Shown: positions 26,040-35,202 of the stretch, one piece after another
Layout: every line of letters begins with the position of its first letter
Position numbering within the stretch: the stretch's first letter is position 1
Assembly (NCBI GenBank): GCA_945952105.1
Contig: CAMFGZ010000009.1
Location: 1 to 64,000 of the forward strand
Source: an uncultured Rhodospirillaceae bacterium
Lineage (GTDB): Bacteria; Pseudomonadota; Alphaproteobacteria; Reyranellales; Reyranellaceae
DNA: 64,000 bases
Direction: 5' to 3'
The notes under the pieces: generated by a model
Seen by the model: only the letters and a program-made list of their open reading frames with translations
The model's database searches: none
Told to the model about the DNA's origin: nothing
Position numbers and translations under genes: made by a program

Positions 26040-26150
26040 TGTGTCGAAACTCGTGACAAAGGTTACATTTCAGGGAATTATATCTAAATATCTGAAAATA
26101 AATAATAATTTTAATATATTCCATAATATCTATACAGCCGCCCTCCAGAA
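26040..26150. other. AT-rich spacer upstream of nfu
   Basis: Inside a 292-base gap, roughly 26040-26150 is strongly A/T-rich (runs such as AAATAAATAATAATTTTAAT) in an otherwise GC-rich window. No gene is visible. It probably carries the promoter of the Nfu gene and perhaps an upstream activating A/T tract. Confidence 0.5.
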
Positions 26151-26277
26151 TCATCTTGATCGGCTTGACCGTGGTTCCTACGTCCGAGGTCATCGAGTGG
26201 GGATGGAGACGTCCTGTTCCCCAGCCTGAGCGATGCCGAGCGGGGTCCCCCGTGAAGCGTTCGAACCGGAGGTAGGT

Positions 26278-26826
26278 TTGTTTATCCAGACCGAGCAGAC
26301 GCCCAATCCGTCGACCCTGAAGTTTCTGCCAGGCCGCGTGGTCATGGAGAAGGGGACGGCGGATTTCGCCACCATCGAGGCCGCAACGCCGTCGCCTCTC
26401 GCCAAGAGGCTGTTCGCGATCGAGGGTGTCGAGCGCGTGTTCTTCGGCTCCGATTTCGTGACCGTCACGAAGACGGCCGATCGGGACTGGCAGATCATGA
26501 AGCCGTCGATCCTCGGCGGCATCATGGAGCATTACACGTCGGGCGATCCGGTGATCGTCGACGGCGAGGCGTCTTCTGCCGCGGCGGCGGACGACGATGA
26601 GGTCGTTGCCCAGATCAAGGAACTCCTCGACACGCGCGTCCGGCCGGCGGTCGCCCAGGACGGCGGCGATATCGTGTTTCACGACTTCCGCGATGGCATC
26701 GTCTACCTGCACATGCAGGGATCCTGCTCGGGTTGCCCGAGTTCGACGGCCACGCTGAAGATGGGGATCGAGAACCTTCTGAAGCACTACGTGCCGGAAG
26801 TGGTGGAAGTCCAGGCGGCCCAGTAG
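26278..26826 (+). CDS. Nfu-type iron-sulfur cluster scaffold/carrier
   Basis: A 182-residue protein with the N-terminal Nfu domain (FIQTEQTPNPSTLKFLPG) and the C-terminal NifU-like domain carrying the cluster-binding CxxC in GSCSGCPSSTATLKMGIEN. It carries 4Fe-4S clusters to target proteins. The start is the TTG at 26278: it sits behind a strong GGAGGT at 26268-26273 and gives the conserved family N-terminus, while the codons before it do not match. Preceded by an A/T-rich spacer. Confidence 0.9.
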   Translation: MFIQTEQTPNPSTLKFLPGRVVMEKGTADFATIEAATPSPLAKRLFAIEGVERVFFGSDFVTVTKTADRDWQIMKPSILGGIMEHYTSGDPVIVDGEASSAAAADDDEVVAQIKELLDTRVRPAVAQDGGDIVFHDFRDGIVYLHMQGSCSGCPSSTATLKMGIENLLKHYVPEVVEVQAAQ

Positions 26827-26864
26827 GCCGCTTCAGCTCAAAGCGTACGCGTTGTGATGGCGTT

Positions 26865-26885
26865 CGCGGCCCCCCTGGGGCCGCG
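26865..26885 (+). terminator. Strong hairpin after nfu
   Basis: CGCGGCCCC and GGGGCCGCG form a 9-bp stem around CCT, 39 bases after the nfu stop. There is no T run, so it may be a weak or factor-dependent terminator, or an mRNA-end stabiliser. Confidence 0.4.
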
Positions 26886-26908
26886 CGTCCGGCCGTTCGT
26901 GCGAGCAA

Positions 26909-28036
26909 ATGAATGATGAGTGTGGCATGCAGTTGACCTTATGGCCCGCGATCGAGCGCGGGCGCCAATATGCTTTTCCCGCCGCCTGGGCGGCGATGCT
27001 GGCGACAGGTGTCGCCTGCTACGAGCCGCTGCCGTCGATGGACGTGGCGCCCTACCTGTCTTTCGTCGGTGTCGGCAGCGCTTACGCCCATGAAGCCGAG
27101 CCGCCGCACTTCCTGGTGCTGGACGCCGAACCGGCCGCCCTCATGTTCGTGAGACACGAGGTGAGCGAGCCGGATGACGTTGTCGATCGTTCGGCCCGCG
27201 ACGGTTCGGGCGCCCACGGCCGCTTCGCCGCTCCCGGCAATGCGGTTCGCCGCCAGGTCCAGGTGCGCGCGATCAGCCCGCGCACCGCCGACGAGCTGGC
27301 CGGCTTCTTCCGCGACGTTTCCTACACCCTGACCGACATCCGCCAGGGCGAGGCGGTGCCGCCCTACAAGGTCGACCGCGTGCCGGCCGACCTCGGCAAC
27401 AAGGACGGCCCCGAGCGGAAGATGCTGTTCATCACGGCGCTGCTGCCGGTGATCCTGGAGGTGAACCAGCGCGTCCTCGCCGATCGCGAACAGCTCCTCT
27501 ATCTGCGGGACAAGCTCTACCAGACCCCGCAGATGCTGACGGCCATCGAGCGCATCTGGCTCGACGATCTCGCCGATCGCTACGACACGTCGGCCGACAA
27601 GATCGACGAGCTCGTCCGGCGCGTCGACATCGTCCCGCCGTCGATGGCGATCGCCCAGGGCGGCGTCGAGTCCGGCTGGGGAACGTCCTTCGCCGCGCGC
27701 ACCGGCAACGCCCTGTACGGCCAGATCCAGGCGGTCGGCCGTCACAGCGTCTCGGTCCCGTGGAAACCCGGTGCCGGCATGCCGCAGCCTTTCGCCGATG
27801 TCGGCGAGTCGACGGAAGCTTATATCGCTAACCTCAACACCCATCCTGCCTATGCCGGTTTCCGCAGCGAGCGGGCGGCGATGCGCGACCGCGGCGAGAA
27901 CCCGGACGGTTTCCGGCTGATCGGTTCGCTGCTTCGCTACTCCGAGCGCGGACAGGGCTATGTGCAGTTCGTCCGCCAGATCATGCGTGAGAACGATCTG
28001 CGCGATTTCGACAAGGCGCGGCTCTCCGGCTTCTGA
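26909..28036 (+). CDS. Glucosaminidase-domain (Bax/FlgJ-like) protein
   Basis: A 375-residue protein. The C-terminal 200 residues match the mannosyl-glycoprotein endo-beta-N-acetylglucosaminidase/Bax fold: PPSMAIAQGGVESGWGTSFAARTGNALYGQ, with the catalytic-type Glu in GGVESGWG, and later YIANLNTHPAYAGFRSERAAMR. The N-terminal part has a weak hydrophobic segment (FPAAWAAMLATGVACY) that may be an export signal or anchor. It would cut peptidoglycan glycan strands. Several ATGs are possible (26909, 26927); the first is given. A VanX-like dipeptidase gene follows on the other strand. Confidence 0.8.
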   Translation: MNDECGMQLTLWPAIERGRQYAFPAAWAAMLATGVACYEPLPSMDVAPYLSFVGVGSAYAHEAEPPHFLVLDAEPAALMFVRHEVSEPDDVVDRSARDGSGAHGRFAAPGNAVRRQVQVRAISPRTADELAGFFRDVSYTLTDIRQGEAVPPYKVDRVPADLGNKDGPERKMLFITALLPVILEVNQRVLADREQLLYLRDKLYQTPQMLTAIERIWLDDLADRYDTSADKIDELVRRVDIVPPSMAIAQGGVESGWGTSFAARTGNALYGQIQAVGRHSVSVPWKPGAGMPQPFADVGESTEAYIANLNTHPAYAGFRSERAAMRDRGENPDGFRLIGSLLRYSERGQGYVQFVRQIMRENDLRDFDKARLSGF

Positions 28037-28045
28037 GGCGCCGGA

Positions 28046-28603
28046 TCACATCATCGGGCGCGGCAGGTCGGCGTCGGCGACGAGCGGATAGCGCCGGGCG
28101 TCGAACAGCTGATAGTGCCACCATTCGTTGCGGTAGAAATCCCAGCCCGCAGACGTCATCAGGCCCATGAGCAGCAGGCGATTGCGTTGCGCCTCCGCGG
28201 AGATGTCGGTGCGGCCGTGATGCGACAGTGGCGTGAAGGCATCGAACCCGGTCCCCATGTCGAGCTCCCGGCCGTGTTCGTCGAGCAGGCTGAGATCCAC
28301 CGCCACGCCGCGCGAATGGGGCGAGCCGCGGCGAGGGTCGGCGATGAATTCCGGGTCGGGATTGACGTTCCACAATGCCCACTGCGCTTCCACTGGCCGC
28401 AGCGCATCGAAGATGCGCAGCCGGTATCCGAGCGGGCGGGCGAGGCCGATCGCCGTGGCGAGCTTCTCGGCGGCCTCGCGATGCAGCCAGCATTCGGCGT
28501 TTCGATACACCGGCCTCCCCGTTAGATTTGCATTCGTCGCATAGGCCAGCGTCACGTCGACGTCGAAGTCAGGCGGAGCGATCGCAACAATGTCGAGCTT
28601 CAT
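28046..28603 (-). CDS. D-alanyl-D-alanine dipeptidase (VanX/DdpX family)
   Basis: A 185-residue zinc dipeptidase. The zinc motifs of the M15D family are present: S-x-H-x-x-G-x-A-x-D in GSPHSRGVAVDLSL and E-x-x-H in NEWWHYQLF; the Arg of the active site is likely that in FDALRPVEAQ. It hydrolyses D-Ala-D-Ala from cell-wall turnover; there is no sign of a vancomycin-resistance cluster. Divergent from tsaB with 57 bases between starts. Confidence 0.9.
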   Translation of the reverse strand: MKLDIVAIAPPDFDVDVTLAYATNANLTGRPVYRNAECWLHREAAEKLATAIGLARPLGYRLRIFDALRPVEAQWALWNVNPDPEFIADPRRGSPHSRGVAVDLSLLDEHGRELDMGTGFDAFTPLSHHGRTDISAEAQRNRLLLMGLMTSAGWDFYRNEWWHYQLFDARRYPLVADADLPRPMM

Positions 28604-28660
28604 GACACAACAATGCCCAGCCGCTTCCACCGGCGCCAGTACCCTGCGCGGCCGCCGTCC

Positions 28661-29335
28661 GTGAGCACCGTTCTGGCCTTCGATTGCGCCGTGAGTGGGC
28701 AGGGTGTCGCGATCCTGCGCGACGGCGTTTCCCTGGTGAGTCTCCTGGAAGAGGGACGCGAGCAGGCGGCACGTCTCCTGCCGACGATCGCCGCCGCGCT
28801 CGACCGGGCCGGCGTCGCTCGCCGGCAGCTCGAACTGATCGCCGTCACGACCGGCCCGGGAAGCTTCACGGGCGTGCGCGTCGGATTGTCGGCCGCGCGC
28901 GGCCTCTCGGTCGGTCTCGGCATCCCCCTGGCGGGCATTCCGACCACGACGGTATTGCGGGCCCAGGCCCCGGCGACCGACCGGCTGGTCGTCGCCGCGG
29001 TCGACACCAAGCTCGGGGACTGGTTCTGCGCGATCGGCGAGGAGCCGGCACCGTTCGCGACGACCGCGGCTGATCTCGCGGTGCGTCTTGCCGGACACGC
29101 GTGCGTGATCGTCGGCAAGGATGTGGGCCCGTTGGTCCGTTCGCTGCTGGCCGCCGGCCTCGATGCAGTTGCCCACGAGGGTCCGCCCGATCCCGTCGTC
29201 CTCGGCGGCCTCGCCGAACGCGCCGGGGTCGACGCTTGGCGGGATCGCAATCGCCAGGAAGGCCTGCCCCGGCCCCTGTATCTGCGGGGCGTGAACATCA
29301 CCCTTCCGGATGGCGCCCGCCGCACGGTCGAGTGA
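28661..29335 (+). CDS. tsaB: tRNA threonylcarbamoyladenosine biosynthesis protein TsaB
   Basis: A 224-residue ASKHA-fold protein, partner of TsaD in t6A37 tRNA modification. The N-terminus VLAFDCAVSGQGVAIL and the central TTGPGSFTGVRVGLSAARGL are diagnostic. GTG 28661 gives the family N-terminus; an in-frame ATG at 28613 would add 16 Arg/Pro-rich residues and is less likely. Its stop overlaps the rimI start (TGATG), the standard tsaB-rimI arrangement. Confidence 0.92.
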   Translation: MSTVLAFDCAVSGQGVAILRDGVSLVSLLEEGREQAARLLPTIAAALDRAGVARRQLELIAVTTGPGSFTGVRVGLSAARGLSVGLGIPLAGIPTTTVLRAQAPATDRLVVAAVDTKLGDWFCAIGEEPAPFATTAADLAVRLAGHACVIVGKDVGPLVRSLLAAGLDAVAHEGPPDPVVLGGLAERAGVDAWRDRNRQEGLPRPLYLRGVNITLPDGARRTVE

Positions 29336-29805
29336 TGGAAGACGTTTTCACGCTTGTCCGACTGCGCGCGCTCGATCTCGACCGGGCGGCGCGTCTCCAT
29401 CGCCAATCGTTCGAGCCCATGGGCGAGCGCGGCTGGACGCGGCAGGATCTTGCGGGCCTGCTCTCGTCGCCGGGAAATGCCGGCTTCCTGCTGACGCAGG
29501 CCGGCGTCGACGTCGGCATGGCCCTCTGTCGCGTCGTGGGCGACGAGGCCGAACTCCTGGCCGTCGCCGTCGATCCGGGCCATCGCCGCCGCGGGGCCGC
29601 CCGCCGGCTCCTCGATGCCGTGATCGGGCATGCCCGCGCCGGTGGTGCCCTGACCCTTTTCCTTGAAGTCGGTGCGGATAATCCGGGCGCGCGTACGCTC
29701 TATGATTCACGGGGGTTCGGCGTCGTGGGTAAACGTGCCGGCTATTATCCACGTGTGGGACGAGCGGCCGCGGACGCCTTCGTCATGCGTCTCAATCTCA
29801 CCTGA
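29335..29805 (+). CDS. rimI: Ribosomal protein S18-alanine N-acetyltransferase
   Basis: A 156-residue GNAT protein. The acetyl-CoA loop is AVDPGHRRRGAARRLLDAVI, and LFLEVGADNPGARTLYDSRGFGVVGKRAGYY is the RimI-type continuation. It acetylates the N-terminus of S18, though other targets are possible. It is translationally coupled to tsaB and abuts the convergent TusA-like gene with no gap. Confidence 0.88.
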   Translation: MEDVFTLVRLRALDLDRAARLHRQSFEPMGERGWTRQDLAGLLSSPGNAGFLLTQAGVDVGMALCRVVGDEAELLAVAVDPGHRRRGAARRLLDAVIGHARAGGALTLFLEVGADNPGARTLYDSRGFGVVGKRAGYYPRVGRAAADAFVMRLNLT

Positions 29806-30045
29806 TCAAGCGCGCCGGATGATCACGATTTGGGCATCGCCATCGGCTTCGATGGCGAGGATGGCGTGGCCTTCGTCGCGCGCCGCGCGCGGCACGTTGC
29901 GCAATGGCTCCTCGCCGCGAAGCCGGACGGCAAGGGTTTCCCCGGGCTGCATGCGTTCGAGCCTGAGCTTGGTCCGGACGAATGTCATGGGGCAGACCTC
30001 GCCGGTAATGTCGATGTCATGGTCGGCCTGTATGGACATGTCCAA
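29806..30045 (-). CDS. TusA/SirA-family sulfurtransferase-like protein
   Basis: A 79-residue protein with the single-domain TusA fold. DITGEVCPMTFVRTKLRLE carries the conserved C-P-M motif with the sulfur-carrying Cys near residue 18, and LRNVPRAARDEGHAIL follows the usual pattern. It moves sulfane sulfur between partners; which one is unknown. It is convergent with rimI (no gap) and divergent from fur with 38 bases between starts. Confidence 0.87.
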   Translation of the reverse strand: MDMSIQADHDIDITGEVCPMTFVRTKLRLERMQPGETLAVRLRGEEPLRNVPRAARDEGHAILAIEADGDAQIVIIRRA

Positions 30046-30083
30046 CTATACCCCGAACGCCTGCCAGTGTAGGGTGGGCTGAC

Positions 30084-30521
30084 ATGCCAGACCGGAAATC
30101 CAAACTCGAAGTCCTATGCGCAGAGCGCGGCCTCAAGATGACCGACCAGCGACGCGTGATCGCTCGCGTCCTGTCGGAAGCGTCGGATCATCCCGACGTC
30201 GAAGCCGTGCATCGTCGCGCGACGACGATCGATCCGAACATCTCGATCGCGACCGTGTACCGGACGGTCCGTCTGTTCGAGGAAGCGGGCATCCTTGCGA
30301 AGCACGACTTCGGAGACGGGCGCGCGCGCTACGAGGAGACGCCGGACGAGCACCACGATCATCTGATCGACATCCAGAGCGGCAAGGTTGTGGAATTCCA
30401 CAACGACGAGATCGAGGAACTGCAACGCAAGATTGCCGAAAAGGCCGGCTATCGGCTGGTCGGCCATCGTCTCGAACTCTACGGCGTTCCCCTGGACGGG
30501 AAATCCGACCGCCAAAAATAA
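30084..30521 (+). CDS. fur: Fur-family metalloregulator
   Basis: A 145-residue Fur protein. The winged helix is seen in LKMTDQRRVIARVL and PNISIATVYRTVRLFEEAGI; the metal-binding part has HHDHLIDIQSGKVVEFHNDEIEELQ. The two CxxC pairs of classic Fur are missing, as is usual for alphaproteobacterial Fur/Mur, which respond to iron or manganese. Gene order next to tsaB-rimI and miaB is conserved in the class. It was kept as fur rather than irr because there is no haem-regulatory motif. Confidence 0.85.
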   Translation: MPDRKSKLEVLCAERGLKMTDQRRVIARVLSEASDHPDVEAVHRRATTIDPNISIATVYRTVRLFEEAGILAKHDFGDGRARYEETPDEHHDHLIDIQSGKVVEFHNDEIEELQRKIAEKAGYRLVGHRLELYGVPLDGKSDRQK

Positions 30522-30540
30522 GTGGACTGGATCGGCGCCA

Positions 30541-30566
30541 CCCCGATAATGGCCCCATGATCGGGG
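30541..30566 (+). terminator. Hairpin between fur and olsB
   Basis: CCCCGAT (30541-30547) and ATCGGGG (30560-30566) form a perfect stem, extended by GCC/GGC across one mismatch, in the 66-base gap between the two genes. No T run follows. It could be a weak terminator or hold a processing site. Confidence 0.4.
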
Positions 30567-30587
30567 CGGCCCCCTTGCGGATTGTTC

Positions 30588-31430
30588 ATGCGCATCGACC
30601 GCGTTGACAGCGAAGCCGAGCTTCTCGGACCGCCGGTCTCCAATGCGGAGATCGTGAAGGTCGTTGCTGGCGATTTCGAGGTTCGCCTGGCGCAGACCTC
30701 TGCCGAAATCGAAGCGGCGCAGGCCCTGCGTTTCCGCGTCTTCTATGAAGAAATGGCGGCGCATGCGTCCGAGGAAATGAAGGCGCTCGGCCGCGACTTC
30801 GATCCGTTCGACCAGGTCTGCGACCATCTGCTCGTGCTCGACCGCCGCCGCGGCGAGGGGCCGGAAGGCATCGTGGGTACCTACCGCCTGATCCGCCGGT
30901 CGGCGGCGCTGAAGATGGGCCGCTTCTATTCCTCGGCCGAGTACGACATCCAGAAGATGATCGACTATCCGGGCGAGGTCCTGGAACTCGGTCGCTCCTG
31001 CATCGCCAGGGATGCGCGCAACACCGCGACCATGCAGATGCTGTGGCGCGGCATCGCGCTCTATGCCTACCACTACAACATCCAGGTCATGTTCGGCTGT
31101 GCCAGCCTGCCGGGCATCGAGCCGGAGCAGCACGCCCAGGCGCTGTCCTACCTCCATCACCACCATCTCGCGCCGCCGGATATCCGCGTGCGCGCGCTGC
31201 CCAGCCGCTACGTGAAGATGGATATGCTCGAGCCGGGCAGCTACGACCCGCGCAAGGCGATGGCGCGCGTTCCGCCGCTGATCAAGGGATACCTGAGGCT
31301 CGGCGGCTTCGTCGGCGACGGTGCCGTGATCGACCACGAATTCAACAGCACCGACGTCTTCATCATCGTGAAGACCGAGCTGGTGACGGAGAAGTACATC
31401 CGGCACTACGAACGCGGGATGCGTGAGTAG
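30588..31430 (+). CDS. olsB: L-ornithine N(alpha)-acyltransferase
   Basis: A 280-residue GNAT-like acyltransferase of the OlsB family, which makes lyso-ornithine lipid from ornithine and 3-hydroxyacyl-ACP. Marks are LRFRVFYEEMAAHASEEM, VCDHLLVLD, GTYRLIRRSAALKMGRFYSS and ELGRSCIARDAR. The ATG at 30588 is preferred to a TTG two codons earlier. It overlaps olsA by 8 bases; together they make ornithine lipid, a phosphorus-free membrane lipid common in alphaproteobacteria. Confidence 0.88.
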   Translation: MRIDRVDSEAELLGPPVSNAEIVKVVAGDFEVRLAQTSAEIEAAQALRFRVFYEEMAAHASEEMKALGRDFDPFDQVCDHLLVLDRRRGEGPEGIVGTYRLIRRSAALKMGRFYSSAEYDIQKMIDYPGEVLELGRSCIARDARNTATMQMLWRGIALYAYHYNIQVMFGCASLPGIEPEQHAQALSYLHHHHLAPPDIRVRALPSRYVKMDMLEPGSYDPRKAMARVPPLIKGYLRLGGFVGDGAVIDHEFNSTDVFIIVKTELVTEKYIRHYERGMRE

Positions 31431-32292
31431 CGCCGCGGACGCTCCCGCCGCCGCGACCTGGATCGGCTCTCCCCTGCGCGGCGCTTTTCGGCTGTTGAGC
31501 TATCTGCTGCTCACGCTGGTCCTGCTGCCGTTCCATCTATTGGCGCTTGCTTTCCGCATCACGCCGATCGTGCGCTGGATGCCGGTGATCTATCACCGCA
31601 CGGTCTGCACGATCCTCGGCATCAAGGTGAAGGTGAACGGAGAGCGTTCGGCCGTCACGCCGACTCTCTATGTCTGCAACCATGTCTCCTATCTCGACAT
31701 CGAGGTGCTGGGTGGCCTGATTCCCGGAAGCTTCGTCGCCAAGGCCGAAGTCGCGACCTGGCCCTTCTTCAGCACGCTGGCCAAGGCGCAGCGCACGATC
31801 TTCGTCGAGCGACGCTCCAGCAAGGCCAGCAACAGCCGCGACGAGATGCTGCAACGGCTGAACACCGGCGACAATCTCCTGCTGTTTCCCGAAGGGACCA
31901 GCAGCGACGGCACGCGCGTCCTGCCGTTCCGCAGCGCCCTTTTCGCCGTGGCGCAGCTGCGGCGCGACGAACGGCCCATCGTGGTGCAGCCTGTCGCCAT
32001 CTCCTACACGCGCCTCGACGGCATCCCGCTCGGCCGCTACTGGCGGCCCCTGTTCGCCTGGTTCGGCGATCTCGAGCTGGTTCCGCACCTCTGGCAGATG
32101 GTCTGCCTCGGCGAGACCGAGGCGGTCGTCACTTTCTTTCCGCCGACCGACATCGACCGGCTGGGCGACCGCAAGAAGCTCGCGGAACACTGCTTCCGGC
32201 AGGTGTCCTGCGGCGTGCAGGCGGCGAATTCGGGCCGCCCGGAACTGCTGCCGCCGCTGGCCGAGCCGGCTCCCGCCAGCCCTCGACCCTGA
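31423..32292 (+). CDS. olsA: Lyso-ornithine lipid O-acyltransferase (PlsC family)
   Basis: A 289-residue 1-acyl-glycerol-3-phosphate acyltransferase-like membrane enzyme. After a hydrophobic segment ([21 protein letters not shown]), it has [14 protein letters not shown] (H-x4-D-type catalytic motif), FVERR, and [12 protein letters not shown]. Beside olsB, its role is very likely the second acylation of ornithine lipid rather than phosphatidic acid synthesis. The GTG start at 31423 lies inside the end of olsB. Confidence 0.88.
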   Translation: MSSAADAPAAATWIGSPLRGAFRLLSYLLLTLVLLPFHLLALAFRITPIVRWMPVIYHRTVCTILGIKVKVNGERSAVTPTLYVCNHVSYLDIEVLGGLIPGSFVAKAEVATWPFFSTLAKAQRTIFVERRSSKASNSRDEMLQRLNTGDNLLLFPEGTSSDGTRVLPFRSALFAVAQLRRDERPIVVQPVAISYTRLDGIPLGRYWRPLFAWFGDLELVPHLWQMVCLGETEAVVTFFPPTDIDRLGDRKKLAEHCFRQVSCGVQAANSGRPELLPPLAEPAPASPRP

Positions 32293-32336
32293 TCGGCGGC
32301 GGTGATAGAAACCGCGCGTTCCAGCACCGGAGACCG

Positions 32337-33755
32337 ATGACGGACGTCCGCACCGACGGGCAGCCCAAGCGCGTGTTCATCCGCACCTATGGCTGCCAGA
32401 TGAATGTCTACGATTCCGACCGCATGGCCGACGTCCTGCGGCCGCTGGGCTATGCGCTGGCCGAAGCGCCCGACCAGGCCGATCTTGTGGTGCTGAACAC
32501 CTGCCATATTCGCGAGCACGCCTCGGAGAAGGTCTACTCGGAGCTGGGACGGCTGCGCGACCTCAAGACCGAACGCCGCGCCGAGGGCCGGGATTATACG
32601 ATCGCGGTCGCAGGCTGCGTCGCCCAGGCCGAGGGCGAGGAGATCCTGCGTCGCCAGCCGGCCGTCGACATCGTCGTGGGGCCGCAGGCCTATCACCGCT
32701 TCCCCGAATTGCTGGCGCAGGTCGCGCGCAAGTCGGCCGCCACGGGAACGGGCACGGGCAAGCGCGTGCCGGGCGCCGGCGTGCTCGACACCGCGTTTCC
32801 ACCCGAGAGCAAGTTCGACCATCTGCCGTCGCCGCAGGGCATCCGGGCCGGCTCGGCGTTCCTGTCGATCCAGGAAGGCTGCGACAAGTTCTGCACCTTC
32901 TGCGTCGTGCCCTACACACGCGGCATGGAATATTCGCGGCCCGTGGCGGCGGTACTGGCCGAGGCACGGCAACTCGTGGCCGCGGGCGCACTCGAACTCA
33001 CGGTGCTGGGGCAGAACGTCAACGCCTATCACGGCGAGGGACCTGACGGTTCGACCTGGTCGCTGGCGCGTCTCGTCAGGGCGATCGGCGAGATCCCGGG
33101 GCTCGCGCGGCTGCGCTACACCACCTCCCATCCGCGCGACATGGATGACGACCTGATCGCCGCGCATGGCGACGTGCCGCAACTCATGCCCTACCTGCAC
33201 CTGCCGGTGCAGTCGGGATCGAACCGCATCCTCGACGCGATGAACCGCGGCCACGATCGCGACCTCTATCTCCGCATCGTCGACCGGCTGCGCAACGCGC
33301 GCGCCGACCTTGCGTTGTCGTCGGACTTCATCGTTGGCTTTCCCGGTGAAAGCGATGCCGACTTCGACGACACGATGCGGCTCATCCAACAGGTGGGCTT
33401 CGCGTCGGCCTATGCCTTCCGCTATAGCCGCCGGCCGGGCACGCCCGGCGCAGCCTTGACCGATCAGGTGCCCGAGAACGTGAAGGTCGCCCGCCTCGCC
33501 GCGTTGCAGGCGCTGCTCGGCCAGCAGGCCCGCGCATTCAACGAATCGAAGGCAGGCACCATCGTGCCCGTGCTGTTCGCCGAGCCTGGCCGCAAGCCGG
33601 GGCAGATCATGGGCAAGACGCCGTGGTTGCAATCGGTCTACGCACAGGGCGATCCACGCCTGTTCGGCCGCATCGTGGATGTGCGGCTGATCGAGGGCTA
33701 TGCCAACTCCCTGCTGGGCGAGATCGTCACCGGCGACTACGAGGTGGCCGCGTGA
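32337..33755 (+). CDS. miaB: tRNA-2-methylthio-N6-isopentenyladenosine synthase
   Basis: A 472-residue radical SAM methylthiotransferase. The N-terminal UPF0004 domain begins [19 protein letters not shown] and has NTCHIREHA and VAGCVAQ for the auxiliary cluster; the radical SAM motif is [15 protein letters not shown]; the C-terminal TRAM domain ends the protein. It modifies A37 of tRNAs reading U-starting codons. Its stop overlaps the phoH GTG (GTGA). First gene of the conserved miaB-phoH-ybeY-corC-lnt block. Confidence 0.96.
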   Translation: MTDVRTDGQPKRVFIRTYGCQMNVYDSDRMADVLRPLGYALAEAPDQADLVVLNTCHIREHASEKVYSELGRLRDLKTERRAEGRDYTIAVAGCVAQAEGEEILRRQPAVDIVVGPQAYHRFPELLAQVARKSAATGTGTGKRVPGAGVLDTAFPPESKFDHLPSPQGIRAGSAFLSIQEGCDKFCTFCVVPYTRGMEYSRPVAAVLAEARQLVAAGALELTVLGQNVNAYHGEGPDGSTWSLARLVRAIGEIPGLARLRYTTSHPRDMDDDLIAAHGDVPQLMPYLHLPVQSGSNRILDAMNRGHDRDLYLRIVDRLRNARADLALSSDFIVGFPGESDADFDDTMRLIQQVGFASAYAFRYSRRPGTPGAALTDQVPENVKVARLAALQALLGQQARAFNESKAGTIVPVLFAEPGRKPGQIMGKTPWLQSVYAQGDPRLFGRIVDVRLIEGYANSLLGEIVTGDYEVAA

Positions 33756-34726
33756 GCGATCAGGCCACCGGCAGCCGGGCCGCCGACGTCCGGCGCATGA
33801 CGTTCGACAACAATGCGCTGCTTGCCGTGCTCTACGGCAATCACGATCGCAATCTCGTGCGCATCGAGCAACTCACGAATGCCCAGTTGAGCGCGCGCGG
33901 CAACCAGCTCGCCATTTCCGGTACGCCCGACGATGCCGCCGTGGCGCAGAAGGCGATCGCCGGCCTCTACGAACGGTTGAAGCGCGGCCTCTCGATCGAG
34001 AGTGCCGACATCGATGCCGCGGTGCGCTTTGCCAAGAGCGGCCCCGACGGCGGTGACGGCGAGAGCATCCGCACGCGCAAGCGCACCATCCAGGCGCGCA
34101 CGCCCGGCCAGCGCGGCTATCTCGCGGCGCTGCGCGAGCGCGACATGGTGTTCGCGTTGGGCCCTGCCGGCAGCGGCAAGACGTATCTTGCCGTCGCGAT
34201 GGGCGTTTCGCTGCTGCTCGCGGGCAAGGTCGAACGCATCGTGCTGTCGCGTCCCGCCGTCGAGGCGGGCGAGCGGCTGGGCTTTCTGCCCGGCGACATG
34301 AAGGAGAAGATCGACCCCTATCTCAGGCCGCTCTACGACGCGCTGCACGACATGATACCGGCCGAGCAGATCGCGCATCGCATGGAGTCCGGTGAGATCG
34401 AGATCGCGCCGCTTGCCTTCATGCGCGGCCGTACGCTGGCCCATTGCTACGTCATCCTCGACGAAGCGCAGAACACGACGCCGATGCAGATGCGCATGTT
34501 CCTGACCCGCCTGGGCGAGGGCTCGCGCATGGTCATCACCGGCGATCCCAGCCAGACCGACCTGCCCAACAACCAGAAGTCGGGCTTGAACGATGCGGTC
34601 GAGACGCTTGCCGACGTCGAGGGCGTGCGCTTCGTGCGCCTGACTTCCCAGGACGTCGTGCGGCACGATCTCGTGACCCGCATCGTCGATGCCTATGACG
34701 CGCGCGATAAAAAAGCCAAAGGCTGA
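33752..34726 (+). CDS. phoH: PhoH-family ATPase
   Basis: A 324-residue PhoH-like protein with Walker [16 protein letters not shown] and Walker [13 protein letters not shown], and the family segment [32 protein letters not shown]. The N-terminal 110 residues are the usual PhoH-like extension. It is probably an RNA-related ATPase working with YbeY. GTG 33752 is coupled to miaB, and ybeY starts inside its 3' end. Confidence 0.93.
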   Translation: MSDQATGSRAADVRRMTFDNNALLAVLYGNHDRNLVRIEQLTNAQLSARGNQLAISGTPDDAAVAQKAIAGLYERLKRGLSIESADIDAAVRFAKSGPDGGDGESIRTRKRTIQARTPGQRGYLAALRERDMVFALGPAGSGKTYLAVAMGVSLLLAGKVERIVLSRPAVEAGERLGFLPGDMKEKIDPYLRPLYDALHDMIPAEQIAHRMESGEIEIAPLAFMRGRTLAHCYVILDEAQNTTPMQMRMFLTRLGEGSRMVITGDPSQTDLPNNQKSGLNDAVETLADVEGVRFVRLTSQDVVRHDLVTRIVDAYDARDKKAKG

Positions 34727-35186
34727 CCCCACGCTTCGCTGCACGGTCGTCGTGCTGGACCAGGCGTGGCTGGAGAAACTGCCCGAGGCGGAGAAACTCG
34801 CGCGGCGCGCGGCGCGGGCCGCTTTCGCCGGCGCGCGACGCACTGGTCAACGCTCGCTCAATGTCGCGCTCGACAACGACAAGGGCGTGCGCCTCCTCAA
34901 CGCGCGCGACCGCAAGAAGGACAAGCCGACCAACGTCCTGTCGTATCCCTCGGGCGAGCGCGATTTCCTGGGTGACATGGTGCTGGCCCGCCAGACCGTC
35001 TGGCGCGAGGCGCGCGAACAGCGCAAATCGCCCGCCGACCATTTCACGCACCTCGTCGTGCATGGCACGCTTCACCTTCTCGGCTACGACCACGAGACGG
35101 GCGACGAAGACGCCGAACGCATGGAAGCGCTGGAGCGCCGCGTGCTGGCCAGGCTCGGGATCGCCGATCCGTATCTGGAGCGATAG
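34689..35186 (+). CDS. ybeY: Endoribonuclease YbeY (rRNA maturation factor)
   Basis: A 165-residue zinc metalloprotein. The zinc motif is [21 protein letters not shown], and [22 protein letters not shown] is the conserved core. It matures 16S rRNA and takes part in ribosome quality control. Two ATGs, at 34689 and 34695, are possible; both lie inside the end of phoH (38 or 32 bases overlap), so the exact start is open. Confidence 0.94.
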   Translation: MPMTRAIKKPKADPTLRCTVVVLDQAWLEKLPEAEKLARRAARAAFAGARRTGQRSLNVALDNDKGVRLLNARDRKKDKPTNVLSYPSGERDFLGDMVLARQTVWREAREQRKSPADHFTHLVVHGTLHLLGYDHETGDEDAERMEALERRVLARLGIADPYLER

Positions 35187-35202
35187 ATAAGCCTTCGCCG
35201 AG

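Noticed and set aside
28046..28603. Vancomycin resistance gene vanX
   Set aside because: No vanH, vanA or vanRS around; the family is common in Gram-negatives for D-Ala-D-Ala recycling.
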